47,120 nt of DNA, taken from assembly GCA_020443345.1 (NCBI GenBank), contig JAGRIH010000046.1, forward strand, positions 24,408 to 71,527, written 5' to 3'. The position numbers were made by a program, and so were the translations under genes. The stretch comes from Halioglobus sp. GTDB lineage: Bacteria; Pseudomonadota; Gammaproteobacteria; Pseudomonadales; Halieaceae. The notes below the pieces were generated by a model that saw only the letters and a program-made list of their open reading frames with translations, was not told where the DNA came from and did not search any database. Positions 26,282-34,451 of the stretch are shown here, in pieces. Position 1 is the first letter of the stretch; every line of letters starts with the position of its first letter.

Positions 26282-27025
26282 CTACAACCAGCCGCGACAG
26301 CGGTACACCCGGTAGCCGAGCAGTTCGTGCAGGGCGTGGGTACTGCGCGCGAGATTTTCTACACCGGGGAGCCAGGGCGGCACCGCTGGAGGCACCGCCA
26401 GACGCTGGTAGTCGGTGGGCGCGGGTATCACCTCCAGGCCCTGCGCCTCGAACAGCGCCTGCGCGCGGCGCATGTGGAAGGCGGAGGTCACCAGCAGTAC
26501 GCGCCGCATATCCCGCGCCCGGAGCAGGGCCGCGCTGTACACGGCATTGTCGTGGGTGTCACGGCTGCGCGTCTCCAACAGGATGGCGGCGTCCGGCACG
26601 CCCATAACCCGCAGAATATCCCGCGTCATCTCGGCCTCGGGCCGGGCACCGGGCCGGTTGCCACCCGTTGCCAGGATCACTGGGGCCCGGCCGGCCTGGT
26701 ACAGCGCTGTGGCGTACACCAGGCGGTCCGCCTGCGGGTTGAGGTCGGCCAGCGCATCGCCGTGTGTCGCGCCGCGCACTCCTCCCCCCAACAGAACGAT
26801 GGCATCGGCAGACGGTGTCAACGCGAGCGCCCGGGGCGGGTAGGCGCGCTCCAGTTGCGCCATGAGCAAGTCGGCGACGAGTGCCGTGGAACACAGGTAC
26901 AGCCACCCCACACCGAGCAGCCCGGCGACAAATGCCGCGCGCTCCCGCCGCAGCAGCAGCAGCAGCAGCCCGGCCAGGCACAGCAGTAGCGCCTGGCTGA
27001 GTGGGTACAGCAGCAACGACAACAA
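26282..27025 (-). CDS. ElyC/SanA/YdcF family (DUF218) membrane protein
   Basis: 247 aa from TTG 27025. Two N-terminal hydrophobic segments (about 3-25 and 30-50), then a DUF218 domain: DAIVLLGGGVRG (~74-85), ATGGNRPGA (~119-127), LLETRSRDTHDNA (~149-161) and VTSAFHMRRA (~178-187). E. coli ElyC and SanA act in envelope integrity at the stage of undecaprenyl-phosphate-dependent polymers or barrier function. The true N-terminus may be seven residues longer: an in-frame ATT at 27046 preceded by GGGAGAG would give xSFTATKLLSLLLYPLSQ, matching the usual K-L-L...Y-P-L start of the family. Confidence 0.88.
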   Translation of the reverse strand: MLSLLLYPLSQALLLCLAGLLLLLLRRERAAFVAGLLGVGWLYLCSTALVADLLMAQLERAYPPRALALTPSADAIVLLGGGVRGATHGDALADLNPQADRLVYATALYQAGRAPVILATGGNRPGARPEAEMTRDILRVMGVPDAAILLETRSRDTHDNAVYSAALLRARDMRRVLLVTSAFHMRRAQALFEAQGLEVIPAPTDYQRLAVPPAVPPWLPGVENLARSTHALHELLGYRVYRCRGWL

Positions 27026-27124
27026 CTTGGTGGCAGTGAATGAAATTTTCGCTCTCCCGCAGGCGCAAGGATTGGCCAGTGTGTGATCGAGTCCCGCTCC
27101 AGGCGCGGCCGCGTGGCGGCGCGA

Positions 27125-28141
27125 TCAGCAGTAGCCGCCCGGGTTCATTTCCTGCCAGCGCCAGCTGTCCCGGCACATTTGCGTCAGCGGGCGCCGCGCC
27201 ACCCAGCCCAGCAGGCGCTCGGCGCGACCGGGATCGGCCCAGCACTGCGCCACATCGCCCGGACGCCGCGCGCAGATCTCGTAGGGCACCGCGCGTCCGC
27301 TGGCCTGTTCAAACGCGCGGATCATTGCCAGCACCGACACGCCGCTGCCCGTGCCGAGGTTTACCGTCAGCAGGCCGCCGCAGGACTCCAGGTAGGCCAG
27401 CGCCGCCACATGCCCCTCCACCAGGTCCATCACGTGGATATAGTCGCGCACGCCGGTGCCGTCGGCAGTGGCGTAGTCATTGCCAAACACCGCGAGTTTT
27501 TCCCGGCGACCCACCGCCACCTGGGCGATAAACGGCATCAGGTTGTTGGGAGTCCCCCGGGGGTCCTCACCGATCAGGCCGCTGTGGTGCGCCCCCACCG
27601 GGTTGAAATAGCGCAGGCGCGCGATAGCCCAGTCCGGCTGCGCCGCGTGCCAGTCGGCGAGCATGTTTTCCACCATCAGCTTGGAGCGGCCGTAGGGACT
27701 GGCGGCGCTGCGCGGGAAGTCCTCGCGGATCGGCACGCGAGCCGGATCGCCGTATACGGTGGCGGAGGAGGAAAACACCAGACGCCGCACTCCCGCCGCG
27801 TGCATGGCGCGCAGCAGCGACAGCGTACCGCCGACGTTGTTGTCGTAGTAGGCCAGTGGCTGGCGCACCGATTCGCCCACAGCCTTGAGCCCGGCAAAGT
27901 GCATCACCGCGGTGATCGAGTGGGTCTGCAACAGCGCCTCCAGGGCCGGCGTATCGCGCACATCCCCCGCGATGTGCCGCACCGCAGTTCCGCTGATGCG
28001 CTCTATGCGCTTGAACACCTCGGCGTTGCTGTTGCACAGGTTGTCCAGCACCACCACCGCGCGGCCCGCCCCGAGCAGCGCGACACAGGCGTGGCTGCCG
28101 ATATAGCCGGCGCCGCCGGTAACCAGTATCGCTCCGCTCAC
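27125..28141 (-). CDS. galE: UDP-glucose 4-epimerase
   Basis: 338 aa from GTG 28141, whose codon overlaps the stop of the upstream PilZ gene (GTGA, 28138-28141). Extended SDR: NAD-binding GGAGYIGSH (9-17), catalytic Ser in FSSSATVY (123-130), and Y150-x-x-x-K154. Interconverts UDP-glucose and UDP-galactose for surface polysaccharide. The upstream open frame to 28348 is antisense-like and is not part of the gene. Its coupling to PilZ and pomAB is unusual and may tie polysaccharide supply to motility. Confidence 0.96.
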   Translation of the reverse strand: MSGAILVTGGAGYIGSHACVALLGAGRAVVVLDNLCNSNAEVFKRIERISGTAVRHIAGDVRDTPALEALLQTHSITAVMHFAGLKAVGESVRQPLAYYDNNVGGTLSLLRAMHAAGVRRLVFSSSATVYGDPARVPIREDFPRSAASPYGRSKLMVENMLADWHAAQPDWAIARLRYFNPVGAHHSGLIGEDPRGTPNNLMPFIAQVAVGRREKLAVFGNDYATADGTGVRDYIHVMDLVEGHVAALAYLESCGGLLTVNLGTGSGVSVLAMIRAFEQASGRAVPYEICARRPGDVAQCWADPGRAERLLGWVARRPLTQMCRDSWRWQEMNPGGYC

Positions 28142-28767
28142 GTCCGGTCCGCGCCGACGCTGTCGTGGATCTGCGCGCACTGGCGCTGCACGACGTGTTG
28201 TATCAGCTGCTCCTGTGCCGCCTCGTTGCCCGATTCGAAGGCCACCCGGACCCAGTGCTGCGGCCGCGCTGCGCCAACCACGGCTTCGCAGCCGGCGACC
28301 ACCCCGGTGAGCTCGAGCCTGACGCACGAGGGTTTGAGCGCCAGGCACAGGCGCAGCCTGGTGCCCTCGGGATAGGGCTCCGGGGAGTCAAAACCCATGC
28401 CGCTGCCGCTGAGACTGACCAGCGCTTCCTCGTAGGATTCACTCGCCCGCCCCTCTTCGCGCAGCACCTGCGCGGCGACGACGGCCAGTTTGCGGTTGAG
28501 CAGTCCCAGGGCCTCGGCGATTGGCGGGTGCTCCAGCCACAGACTGTTGACCAGCCGGTTGAATTTCCGGTCGATCTCACCCAGCACACTGGACAGCGGC
28601 AGGTCGAGGTCACAACCGGTCGTTGCCGCTGTGCCTGTGGCGTCGACCATGGCCCTGCCGTTGCGGTCGCGCGCCGATCCGTCGTCCGCCCCGTCCAGGC
28701 GGGCGCAGGACAGGCCGATACAATCGCGGATGCGGTAATAGCTGCGCTTCTCTTGCTGCTTGTCCAC
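28138..28767 (-). CDS. PilZ-domain protein with a ~100-residue insertion
   Basis: 209 aa. PilZ domains bind c-di-GMP through an RxxxR motif and a [DN]xSxxG motif. Here RSYYR (8-12) is separated from SLSGSG (118-123) by ~100 mostly helical residues, instead of the usual ~20-30, and the first position of the second motif is Ser, not Asp/Asn. Binding is likely but not certain. It lies 14 bp after pomB and overlaps galE, so a role as a c-di-GMP-dependent brake or modulator of the Na+ stator is a reasonable hypothesis, as YcgR does in E. coli. Confidence 0.8.
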   Translation of the reverse strand: MDKQQEKRSYYRIRDCIGLSCARLDGADDGSARDRNGRAMVDATGTAATTGCDLDLPLSSVLGEIDRKFNRLVNSLWLEHPPIAEALGLLNRKLAVVAAQVLREEGRASESYEEALVSLSGSGMGFDSPEPYPEGTRLRLCLALKPSCVRLELTGVVAGCEAVVGAARPQHWVRVAFESGNEAAQEQLIQHVVQRQCAQIHDSVGADRT

Positions 28768-28781
28768 GGTCTCTCCCTACA

Positions 28782-29747
28782 CTAGCCTGCGCCCGGCGCG
28801 GCGGAGACGTCGTCGATAGTCAGGTCCAGTGTGTCGAGCACACTGGGGTTGCTCTTTTGCAGTTCCTTCACGCTGGCGGTGGTGGCACTGTCCAGTCCCT
28901 GGCGGATCACAATCTCCACCCGGCGATTCCTGGCCCGGTTTTCGGCGGTGGTATTGGGCCGGTAGGGCTGTGTGTCGGCGTGGCCAATGACCATGAAGCG
29001 ACCCTGGTCGAGGATGCCGCCGGCGATCAGTTCGTGGGTGACCGACAGCGCCCGCGAAGCCGACAGGTCCCAGTTGGTCAGGAAGCGGGGGCTGGTGATG
29101 GGGATATCATCGGTGTGCCCCTCCACCGCGATCCGGCCTCCGATATCCTGCAGGGCCTCACGCAGGGTCGCCATCACGGGGACAAAATCCGGGTTGAGCG
29201 TCGCCGAGCCCGAGGGGAACGAGCCGTTTTCCCGAATGCGGATGGTGATCGAGCGGCCGGCCGACTCGATATCGATCTTGCCCTCTTCGAGCTCCTTGTT
29301 CAGCATCGTCCGGAGCTTGTCGGCATCGGCCACGGTCTGGGCCACCAGCGAGGCGAGTTTTTCCTCCAGCAGCTTCGCCGTCTGCTCGCGGTCCAGGTTT
29401 GCCGGATCGATATCGGCGGCGTCCGGGTTGCCGACCTGCAGCGAGGGCTGCGTGGTCTGCGTGGTGAACTGCTTGACCGTGTCGATCTGGGTGGGCTGCG
29501 GTTTGCCCGGACTGAATTCCCGGGCGATGATACTGGTGCCCTTGGGGATATCCTTTACCTTGACCTCGTTCTGCACGCCAAAGGCGTTTTTCATGGAGCC
29601 GGCAATCTGCTTGTATTTCAGCACATCCATTTCCGAGAAGGACAGCAGCAGCACGAAGAAACACATCAGCAGCGACATCAGGTCGGCGAAGGTCGCCATC
29701 CATGCCGGCGCCCCCGCGCGCGCCTCCTCTTCCTCGAACTCGATCAT
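28782..29747 (-). CDS. pomB: Flagellar stator protein PomB/MotB (Na+ type)
   Basis: 321 aa. A single membrane helix with the ion-binding Asp D22 in WMATFADLMSLLMCFFVLLL, nearly identical to Vibrio PomB, and a C-terminal OmpA-like peptidoglycan-binding domain (about 165-290; VEGHTDDIPI, NWDLSASRA, NRRVEIVI). The stop of pomA directly abuts its ATG. Together with PomA it forms the Na+-conducting stator of the polar flagellar motor. Confidence 0.94.
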   Translation of the reverse strand: MIEFEEEEARAGAPAWMATFADLMSLLMCFFVLLLSFSEMDVLKYKQIAGSMKNAFGVQNEVKVKDIPKGTSIIAREFSPGKPQPTQIDTVKQFTTQTTQPSLQVGNPDAADIDPANLDREQTAKLLEEKLASLVAQTVADADKLRTMLNKELEEGKIDIESAGRSITIRIRENGSFPSGSATLNPDFVPVMATLREALQDIGGRIAVEGHTDDIPITSPRFLTNWDLSASRALSVTHELIAGGILDQGRFMVIGHADTQPYRPNTTAENRARNRRVEIVIRQGLDSATTASVKELQKSNPSVLDTLDLTIDDVSAAPGAG

Positions 29748-30524
29748 CTAGGCCGCCTCGGCCTCGGCGGCGTCGGCCTCCTTGCGCTTCTTCGGCTCCA
29801 GATACGTCTTGAGCATGGATTCGATGATGCGCGGGTTCTGGCCCTCCTGAATCGCCAGTACGCCGTCGATGCACATGGCCTTGATGCGGCCCACATCGGC
29901 TTTTCTCAGGGTGAGCTTGTCGGCGATCGGCAGGGCCACCATGTTGGCCAGCATCGCGCCGTACAGGGTGGTGAGCAGAGCCACCGCCATCGCCGGACCG
30001 ATCGCCTTGGGGTCGTCCATGGCCGAGAGCATCTGCACCAGGCCGATCAGGGTGCCGATCATACCCATCGCGGGGGCGACGTCGCCGGTGGCGGTGAACA
30101 CCTTGGCGCCCCAGGTGTGGCGGTCGATGGTCTGCTGCAGGTCCTTGGTCAACACCGTGCGAATGACCCCGTGATCGTTCCCGTCCACCAGCATCTGGAT
30201 GCCCTGCTGCAGCGTTTCGTTCTCGACTTCCTGTTCCTCCAGCGCCAGCATGCTCTCTTTGCGCGCGATGTTGGCCAGGCTGACGATCTGCTCGATCAGT
30301 TCTTCCGGGGACTCCAGTTTGAAGGTGAAGGCGCGCGCGGCCACGCCGAAGGCCCCAAAAAACTGTTTCATGGAGAACTTGATCATTACCACCAACACGG
30401 TCCCGCCCAGCACGATCAGGATCGACGGCACGTTGACGAAAACCAGCGGCGAACCGCCGGTCATAATGGCGGCCAGCACCACGCCGATGGCCCCGACCAT
30501 GCCCAGTAATGTCGCTAAATCCAT
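29748..30524 (-). CDS. pomA: Flagellar stator protein PomA/MotA (Na+ type)
   Basis: 258 aa with four membrane helices. The start MDLATLLGMVGAIGV and the segment GDVAPAMGMIGTLIGLVQML...MDDPKAIGPAMAVALLTTLYGA are those of Vibrio-type PomA. The ATG at 30524 is preferred over the upstream extension to 30563, which has no family similarity; GGGGAAAA precedes it. First gene of pomA-pomB-pilZ-galE. The torque region between helices 2 and 3 contains the expected charged residues. No convincing sigma-28 site was seen in the 120 bp upstream. Confidence 0.95.
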   Translation of the reverse strand: MDLATLLGMVGAIGVVLAAIMTGGSPLVFVNVPSILIVLGGTVLVVMIKFSMKQFFGAFGVAARAFTFKLESPEELIEQIVSLANIARKESMLALEEQEVENETLQQGIQMLVDGNDHGVIRTVLTKDLQQTIDRHTWGAKVFTATGDVAPAMGMIGTLIGLVQMLSAMDDPKAIGPAMAVALLTTLYGAMLANMVALPIADKLTLRKADVGRIKAMCIDGVLAIQEGQNPRIIESMLKTYLEPKKRKEADAAEAEAA

Positions 30525-30644
30525 GGTTTTCCCCAGTCCCCCGACAGGCGCACAGCGCTGCACCCGAAGTAATTATCTGTCTTTTGCGCGGCCCGACAGG
30601 CCCAGCCAGAAGTCTACCTGCAGTTCATTACAGGACAAGTCTTT

Positions 30645-31322
30645 TCAGTCGATATGTTGCCAAACCCACAGGCCGTTGAGGTCGGTTTGCGCCATGATCC
30701 GCGCGGCGGCCTGCTCGGCGGCGTGCCGGTCGGCAAAGCCGGTTACCTGCACCTGGTGGGCGGCCGGATCGCCCTCCCCGGGCCCGGTGATCTGCACCGT
30801 GTAGCCCAGTGCGGCAAGCGCCTGCTGCAGGGTTGCGGCTGGCTGCGGCGCGGCAAAGGCGCCGGCATTGATCAGCCACTGTCCGGCGGCCGGCACCGGC
30901 GCGCCCGTTGCGCCCGCCCGTACAGCGCGCAACGCGCCCAATTGCTGGTGGATATCCAACAGGGCGGCGTTGCCGAGCCGGCGCTGCTCATCGAGCGTGA
31001 GCTGCAGGTGTCCGATGCGGGCATCCAGGGCGCGCAGTGCGTCTCTCAGTTCCGCCACCGCGCGCGCAGTAACCGCGGCAGCAGCGGCTGGCGCAGCATC
31101 GGCTGCCGCAGCATCGGCTGCCGCAGCATCGGCTGCCGCAGCAATCGGGTCGGCGTGCCGGTACAGCCAGTAACCGCCTCCGCCCAGGCAGACCAGGTTG
31201 AGCGACAGCACCAGCAGCGTGGCGCTGGCCATTGCGCCCGGCCGTCTCGCGCGCCGGGCCCGACTCGCGGCAGGCGGCGGGCAAGTGGCGGCGAGTGTGA
31301 GGTTACGATCTTTGCTGGTCAT
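30645..31322 (-). CDS. SPOR-domain membrane protein
   Basis: 225 aa from ATG 31322. A basic N-terminus, one membrane helix (about 32-54), an Ala/Asp repeat linker (60-83), a predicted coiled coil (84-130) and a C-terminal SPOR domain (about 147-221; WLINAGAFAAPQPAATLQQALAALG). SPOR domains bind denuded septal peptidoglycan glycans. It sits between flagellar genes but resembles MSHA-type or division-associated SPOR proteins; the exact role is unknown. It diverges from the FliK-like gene across 58 bp. Confidence 0.85.
   Translation of the reverse strand: MTSKDRNLTLAATCPPPAASRARRARRPGAMASATLLVLSLNLVCLGGGGYWLYRHADPIAAAADAAAADAAAADAAPAAAAAVTARAVAELRDALRALDARIGHLQLTLDEQRRLGNAALLDIHQQLGALRAVRAGATGAPVPAAGQWLINAGAFAAPQPAATLQQALAALGYTVQITGPGEGDPAAHQVQVTGFADRHAAEQAAARIMAQTDLNGLWVWQHID
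31096..31140. repeat. Three perfect 15-bp tandem repeats in the SPOR gene linker
   Basis: GCATCGGCTGCCGCA is repeated at 31096-31110, 31111-31125 and 31126-31140, with a degenerate copy just before at 31081-31095. It encodes the AADAA-type linker and keeps frame, so copy-number change would lengthen or shorten the periplasmic stalk. Confidence 0.9.
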
Positions 31323-31346
31323 TGATTGCCCCCAAACAAATTTTGC

Positions 31347-31374
31347 TAAAGTTATGCACAAAGTATGCCGCTAA
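31347..31374 (+). promoter_or_regulatory. Sigma-28 (FliA)-type promoter of the FliK-like gene
   Basis: TAAAGTTA (31347-31354), 12-bp spacer, GCCGCTAA (31367-31374), against the consensus TAAAGTTT-N11/12-GCCGATAA. Only two positions differ. Transcription would begin around 31381-31383, right at the annotated ATG. Confidence 0.65.
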
Positions 31375-31380
31375 GAGCGT

Positions 31381-32496
31381 ATGGAGGACTTACAACTCGC
31401 GCTGACCGCCGCCCGTGTGGACCAGAAGAACACTGGTCTGTGGCTGCGCAACTGGCAGGTGGGGCAGGTACTGCAGGCGCTGGTTACCGACCGGGCGCCC
31501 TCGGGGCAGATTGTGCTGCGCATCGGCGCGCAGCAGATCACGGCCACGGCGGACATTCCAGTGCAGAAGGGCGCGGTACTGAACCTGGAGGTGACGTCCC
31601 TGGGCTCCACACCGACCCTGAAGATTCTCGGCGCGGTACCGACCCCCGGCCAGCCGGTCGATGCGCTGCGCGGCCAGATACAACTGCTGGTGCCCCGCCA
31701 GGGCCGCGTCAGCGACCCGCTGGCGATGCTGATGGACCCGGCGCGCAGCGCCAATATTTTGGCGCTTCTGGGTGCGAAAGGTGACGCGGTAGCGCTGCTG
31801 CTGAAGCACCTCAGCCGCTTCGAACAGTTGACCGACCCCCGGCAGCTGCGCGCAGCCATCGACCGCTGCGGCCTGTTTCTGGAACCCCGCCTGCTGCAGC
31901 TCGAGCGCCACCCGCCAACCCCGCCGGGCCCGGACTTCAAGGCCGACCTGCTGCAACTGCGCGCCCAGCTCGACCAGGCCCTGTCGGGCGCGCTGGGCGG
32001 CGCACCGGGACGGGAGCGCGGCAATGCCACCCTGCTCGCCCTGCGCGAACAGGTGGACGGGGCGCTCTCTACCATCACCCTGAATCAGTTGGCAGCGCGT
32101 ACCCCCGACGAACGCGGCGGTACCACCTGGCTGGTCCACCTGCCCCTGGCACAGGGCGAGTCCGCCCAGAGCCTGTCACTGAGCATCCGGCGCGAGCACC
32201 GCGCAGGCGGGGCGCGCGGGGAGCAGGTACCGGAATGGCAGGTGCTGCTCAATGTCTGCCTCGACGCCCTGGGGGACATCGAGGCAGAACTCTACCTGCG
32301 CGGCGAGAAACTGGCCGTGGTGCTCTACGCCGAGCGCGCGCGCACCGCTGACCTGCTCGACAGCCAGAGCCAGCGGCTGCGCAGCGCGCTGCAAAGCCGG
32401 GGCATGACCGTTTCGGTGCTGCTGCATCACCAGGGCAGAGCGGCGGCACAGGCGCGTGCGCCGCAGCCGCACGGCTGTGTGGATGAACGCGTATGA
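31381..32496 (+). CDS. FliK-like flagellar hook-length control protein
   Basis: 371 aa. FliK measures the hook and triggers the export switch by acting on the FlhB C-terminal domain. The C-terminal Flg_hook domain is visible at about 245-355 (TWLVHLPLAQ...LSLSIRRE...WQVLLNVCLDALGDIEAELYLRGEKLAVVLYAE). The N-terminal part lacks the long Pro/Ser/Gln-rich ruler of classical FliK and is a compact beta-rich domain instead. It overlaps the downstream FlhB-like gene by four bases (ATGA, 32493-32496). The gene could be the only FliK or a paralogue; the usual fliK position before fliL is empty up to the window edge. Confidence 0.8.
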   Translation: MEDLQLALTAARVDQKNTGLWLRNWQVGQVLQALVTDRAPSGQIVLRIGAQQITATADIPVQKGAVLNLEVTSLGSTPTLKILGAVPTPGQPVDALRGQIQLLVPRQGRVSDPLAMLMDPARSANILALLGAKGDAVALLLKHLSRFEQLTDPRQLRAAIDRCGLFLEPRLLQLERHPPTPPGPDFKADLLQLRAQLDQALSGALGGAPGRERGNATLLALREQVDGALSTITLNQLAARTPDERGGTTWLVHLPLAQGESAQSLSLSIRREHRAGGARGEQVPEWQVLLNVCLDALGDIEAELYLRGEKLAVVLYAERARTADLLDSQSQRLRSALQSRGMTVSVLLHHQGRAAAQARAPQPHGCVDERV

Positions 32497-32774
32497 AAGC
32501 GCGGCAAAAATCCGCCCGGCGCCGCGCCGCCGCTCTGCGCTACAGCGGCCGCGGTGCACCCACGGTGGTGGCCAAGGGCGAAGGCGAGGTCGCCGCGCAT
32601 ATCGAGGCCCTGGCACAACAGCACGACATCCCGCTGGTGCAGGATACGGTGTTGACCAACCTGCTGTGCAGTGTGCCGCTGGGTGACGAGATACCCGAGC
32701 AGTTGTACGTTGCCGTGGCGGAGGTGCTGGCGCACATCTACCGCGTGGGGCAGACGATTGATTCTTCACCGTGA
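32493..32774 (+). CDS. Free-standing FlhB C-terminal domain protein (FlhX type)
   Basis: 93 aa. Colinear with residues ~274-352 of the full FlhB in this window (KYDESPGAAPKVVAKGRDLVALR versus RYSGRGAPTVVAKGEGEVAAH, then GDEIPEQLYVAVAEVLAHIYR). It begins just after the position of the NPTH autocleavage site and so equals the fragment released by FlhB cleavage. Similar FlhX proteins can replace that fragment in export switching in Wolinella and Helicobacter. Coupled to the FliK-like gene, its predicted functional partner. Confidence 0.88.
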   Translation: MKARQKSARRRAAALRYSGRGAPTVVAKGEGEVAAHIEALAQQHDIPLVQDTVLTNLLCSVPLGDEIPEQLYVAVAEVLAHIYRVGQTIDSSP

Positions 32775-32828
32775 GTACTTATAATGAAACCCCGCGCCCG
32801 CAGTGCCCTCCAAAGGTACGCGGCAGAT

Positions 32829-32858
32829 GTTGTGGCATCGGCAGTTGTGGCATCGGCA
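32829..32858. repeat. 15-bp tandem duplication upstream of the second cyclase gene
   Basis: GTTGTGGCATCGGCA at 32829-32843 is repeated at 32844-32858. It lies in the 141-bp leader between the FlhX-type gene and the cyclase gene; AAGAATAAT just after (32870-32878) could be part of a -10. Confidence 0.9.
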
Positions 32859-32915
32859 ACCGTCACAGAGCAAGAATAATACAGGGACAACCCCCACCGA
32901 TCGGGAGAGCGCTGC

Positions 32916-34433
32916 ATGGACCGTGAAGAAGTGCTTAGCAAGCTGAGCATTCGCCTCACTCACCTGATTGAGTCCCGCGACGACGAACTCAATGCACAAC
33001 TGGACGCCGTTCGCCGTTCGCTGCGCGGCAACGCCGACCAAGCCGAACTGCACAGGATTTCCGAGCGGCTGGCCCGGCGCCTGCTGCGCAACGAGGCGGC
33101 GGCGCCCGAACCGCCGGCGGCGCTGCAGACCTTCTGCGCGGAATTCGCCGGCAACCTCAAAGCCCTGGAGCTGGACAGAGCGCCGCGCGCGCAACTGCAC
33201 AAGCTGGCCGAGCAGTTGGCCGGTGCCGCGCAGCTCGAGGAGCAGCTCGAATTGCTCAGAAAGACCTTCGAGGTCCTGCGCCAGGCCACCGCGGCAGCCG
33301 GCGCCCCGACACCGAAGAAAAAAGGTTCTGCCACCGGCCTGCTGGGCTGGCTGGACAAGAAAGGCAACGGGGACCACCCGGAAATCGAGGTTTTTCTTGC
33401 AAAGTCGACCCGGCTAATCGACCAGACCCTCGATCATCTGGATGTCCTGAACGGCAATACGGCCGACACCAAAGCGCTGCGCGAGCAGCTGACACCGCCC
33501 GGTTCGGTGGAATCCGTGGGCGCGGCACTGGAGCAGGTCATCGTCCTGCTCGGCGAGCACAGTACCCGCATCGAAGAAGAGCGCGCCACCACTCAGGACT
33601 TCCTCGGCAAATTGCGCGAGCGCCTGAGCACTGTCGAGGAGGCGATAATCTCCGTGATCGCCGACGGCGACGAATCGCTGGAGCGCGCGGTGAACCTGGA
33701 AAGTGAAGTGGGTGCAAATGTGCAGGTCATCGGCGAGGCGGTCAGGGAAGACGATCTGGACACCCTCAAGCGGACCGTAGAGCACGGCCTGGCCAACCTG
33801 ACGTCCAAAGTCACCCAATACCTGGCGGCGGAGAGAGAAAGCCATCACAAGAGTAGAAAACGGGTGGAAGATCTCAACCGCAAAGTGCGGGAGATGGAAG
33901 AACAGGCCCGTGACCTGCGCGGCCAGATCAAGGACAGACAGGACCTGGCGGTGAAGGATGCCCTGACCGGCGTGTACAACCGCGCCGGCTACGAACAGCG
34001 TATCGCCGAGGAGTTCGCGCGCAGCCTGCGCGCCAAAACCCCCCTGTCGCTGGTGTTTGTGGACTGCAACAAGTTCAAGCAGATCAACGATACCTACGGC
34101 CACGCCGCCGGCGACATCGTGTTGACCAAGGTCGCCTCGACCCTCGCCACCCGCGCCCGCGCATCGGATATCGTGGCCCGCTACGGCGGCGACGAGTTCG
34201 TGGCGGTGCTGCCCGATACGGCCGCCGATGGCGCCGCACACTTCGCCAGGGATGCCTGCGACAATATCCTCAAAGCCGGCTTCAACGCCAATGGTCAGCC
34301 CCTGGAGGTCTCGATTTCCTGCGGCATTACCCAGGCGCGCGAGGGGGACACCCCGGAGACCGCTCTGCACCGGGCCGACGAGGCCATGTACCGGGCCAAG
34401 AAAGCCGCCGACCCGAAAATCGTGGTGGTGTAA
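32916..34433 (+). CDS. Cytoplasmic diguanylate cyclase with long coiled-coil N-terminus
   Basis: 505 aa without membrane segments. Residues 1-345 are helical and largely coiled coil; 340-505 form a GGDEF domain with active site GGDEF (424-428) and an intact I-site RASD (414-417). The layout is like Pseudomonas polar cyclases of the DgcP type, but that assignment is tentative. GGGAGAG precedes the ATG. It is convergent with the flagellar operon's last gene, separated by 18 bp. Makes c-di-GMP, which would control motility and surface attachment. Confidence 0.9.
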   Translation: MDREEVLSKLSIRLTHLIESRDDELNAQLDAVRRSLRGNADQAELHRISERLARRLLRNEAAAPEPPAALQTFCAEFAGNLKALELDRAPRAQLHKLAEQLAGAAQLEEQLELLRKTFEVLRQATAAAGAPTPKKKGSATGLLGWLDKKGNGDHPEIEVFLAKSTRLIDQTLDHLDVLNGNTADTKALREQLTPPGSVESVGAALEQVIVLLGEHSTRIEEERATTQDFLGKLRERLSTVEEAIISVIADGDESLERAVNLESEVGANVQVIGEAVREDDLDTLKRTVEHGLANLTSKVTQYLAAERESHHKSRKRVEDLNRKVREMEEQARDLRGQIKDRQDLAVKDALTGVYNRAGYEQRIAEEFARSLRAKTPLSLVFVDCNKFKQINDTYGHAAGDIVLTKVASTLATRARASDIVARYGGDEFVAVLPDTAADGAAHFARDACDNILKAGFNANGQPLEVSISCGITQAREGDTPETALHRADEAMYRAKKAADPKIVVV

Positions 34434-34451
34434 CGCGCCGCCCAACGGCCG

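Noticed and set aside
28623-30509. 628-codon plus-strand frame
   Set aside because: Antisense to pilZ, pomB and pomA, which are well-supported genes.
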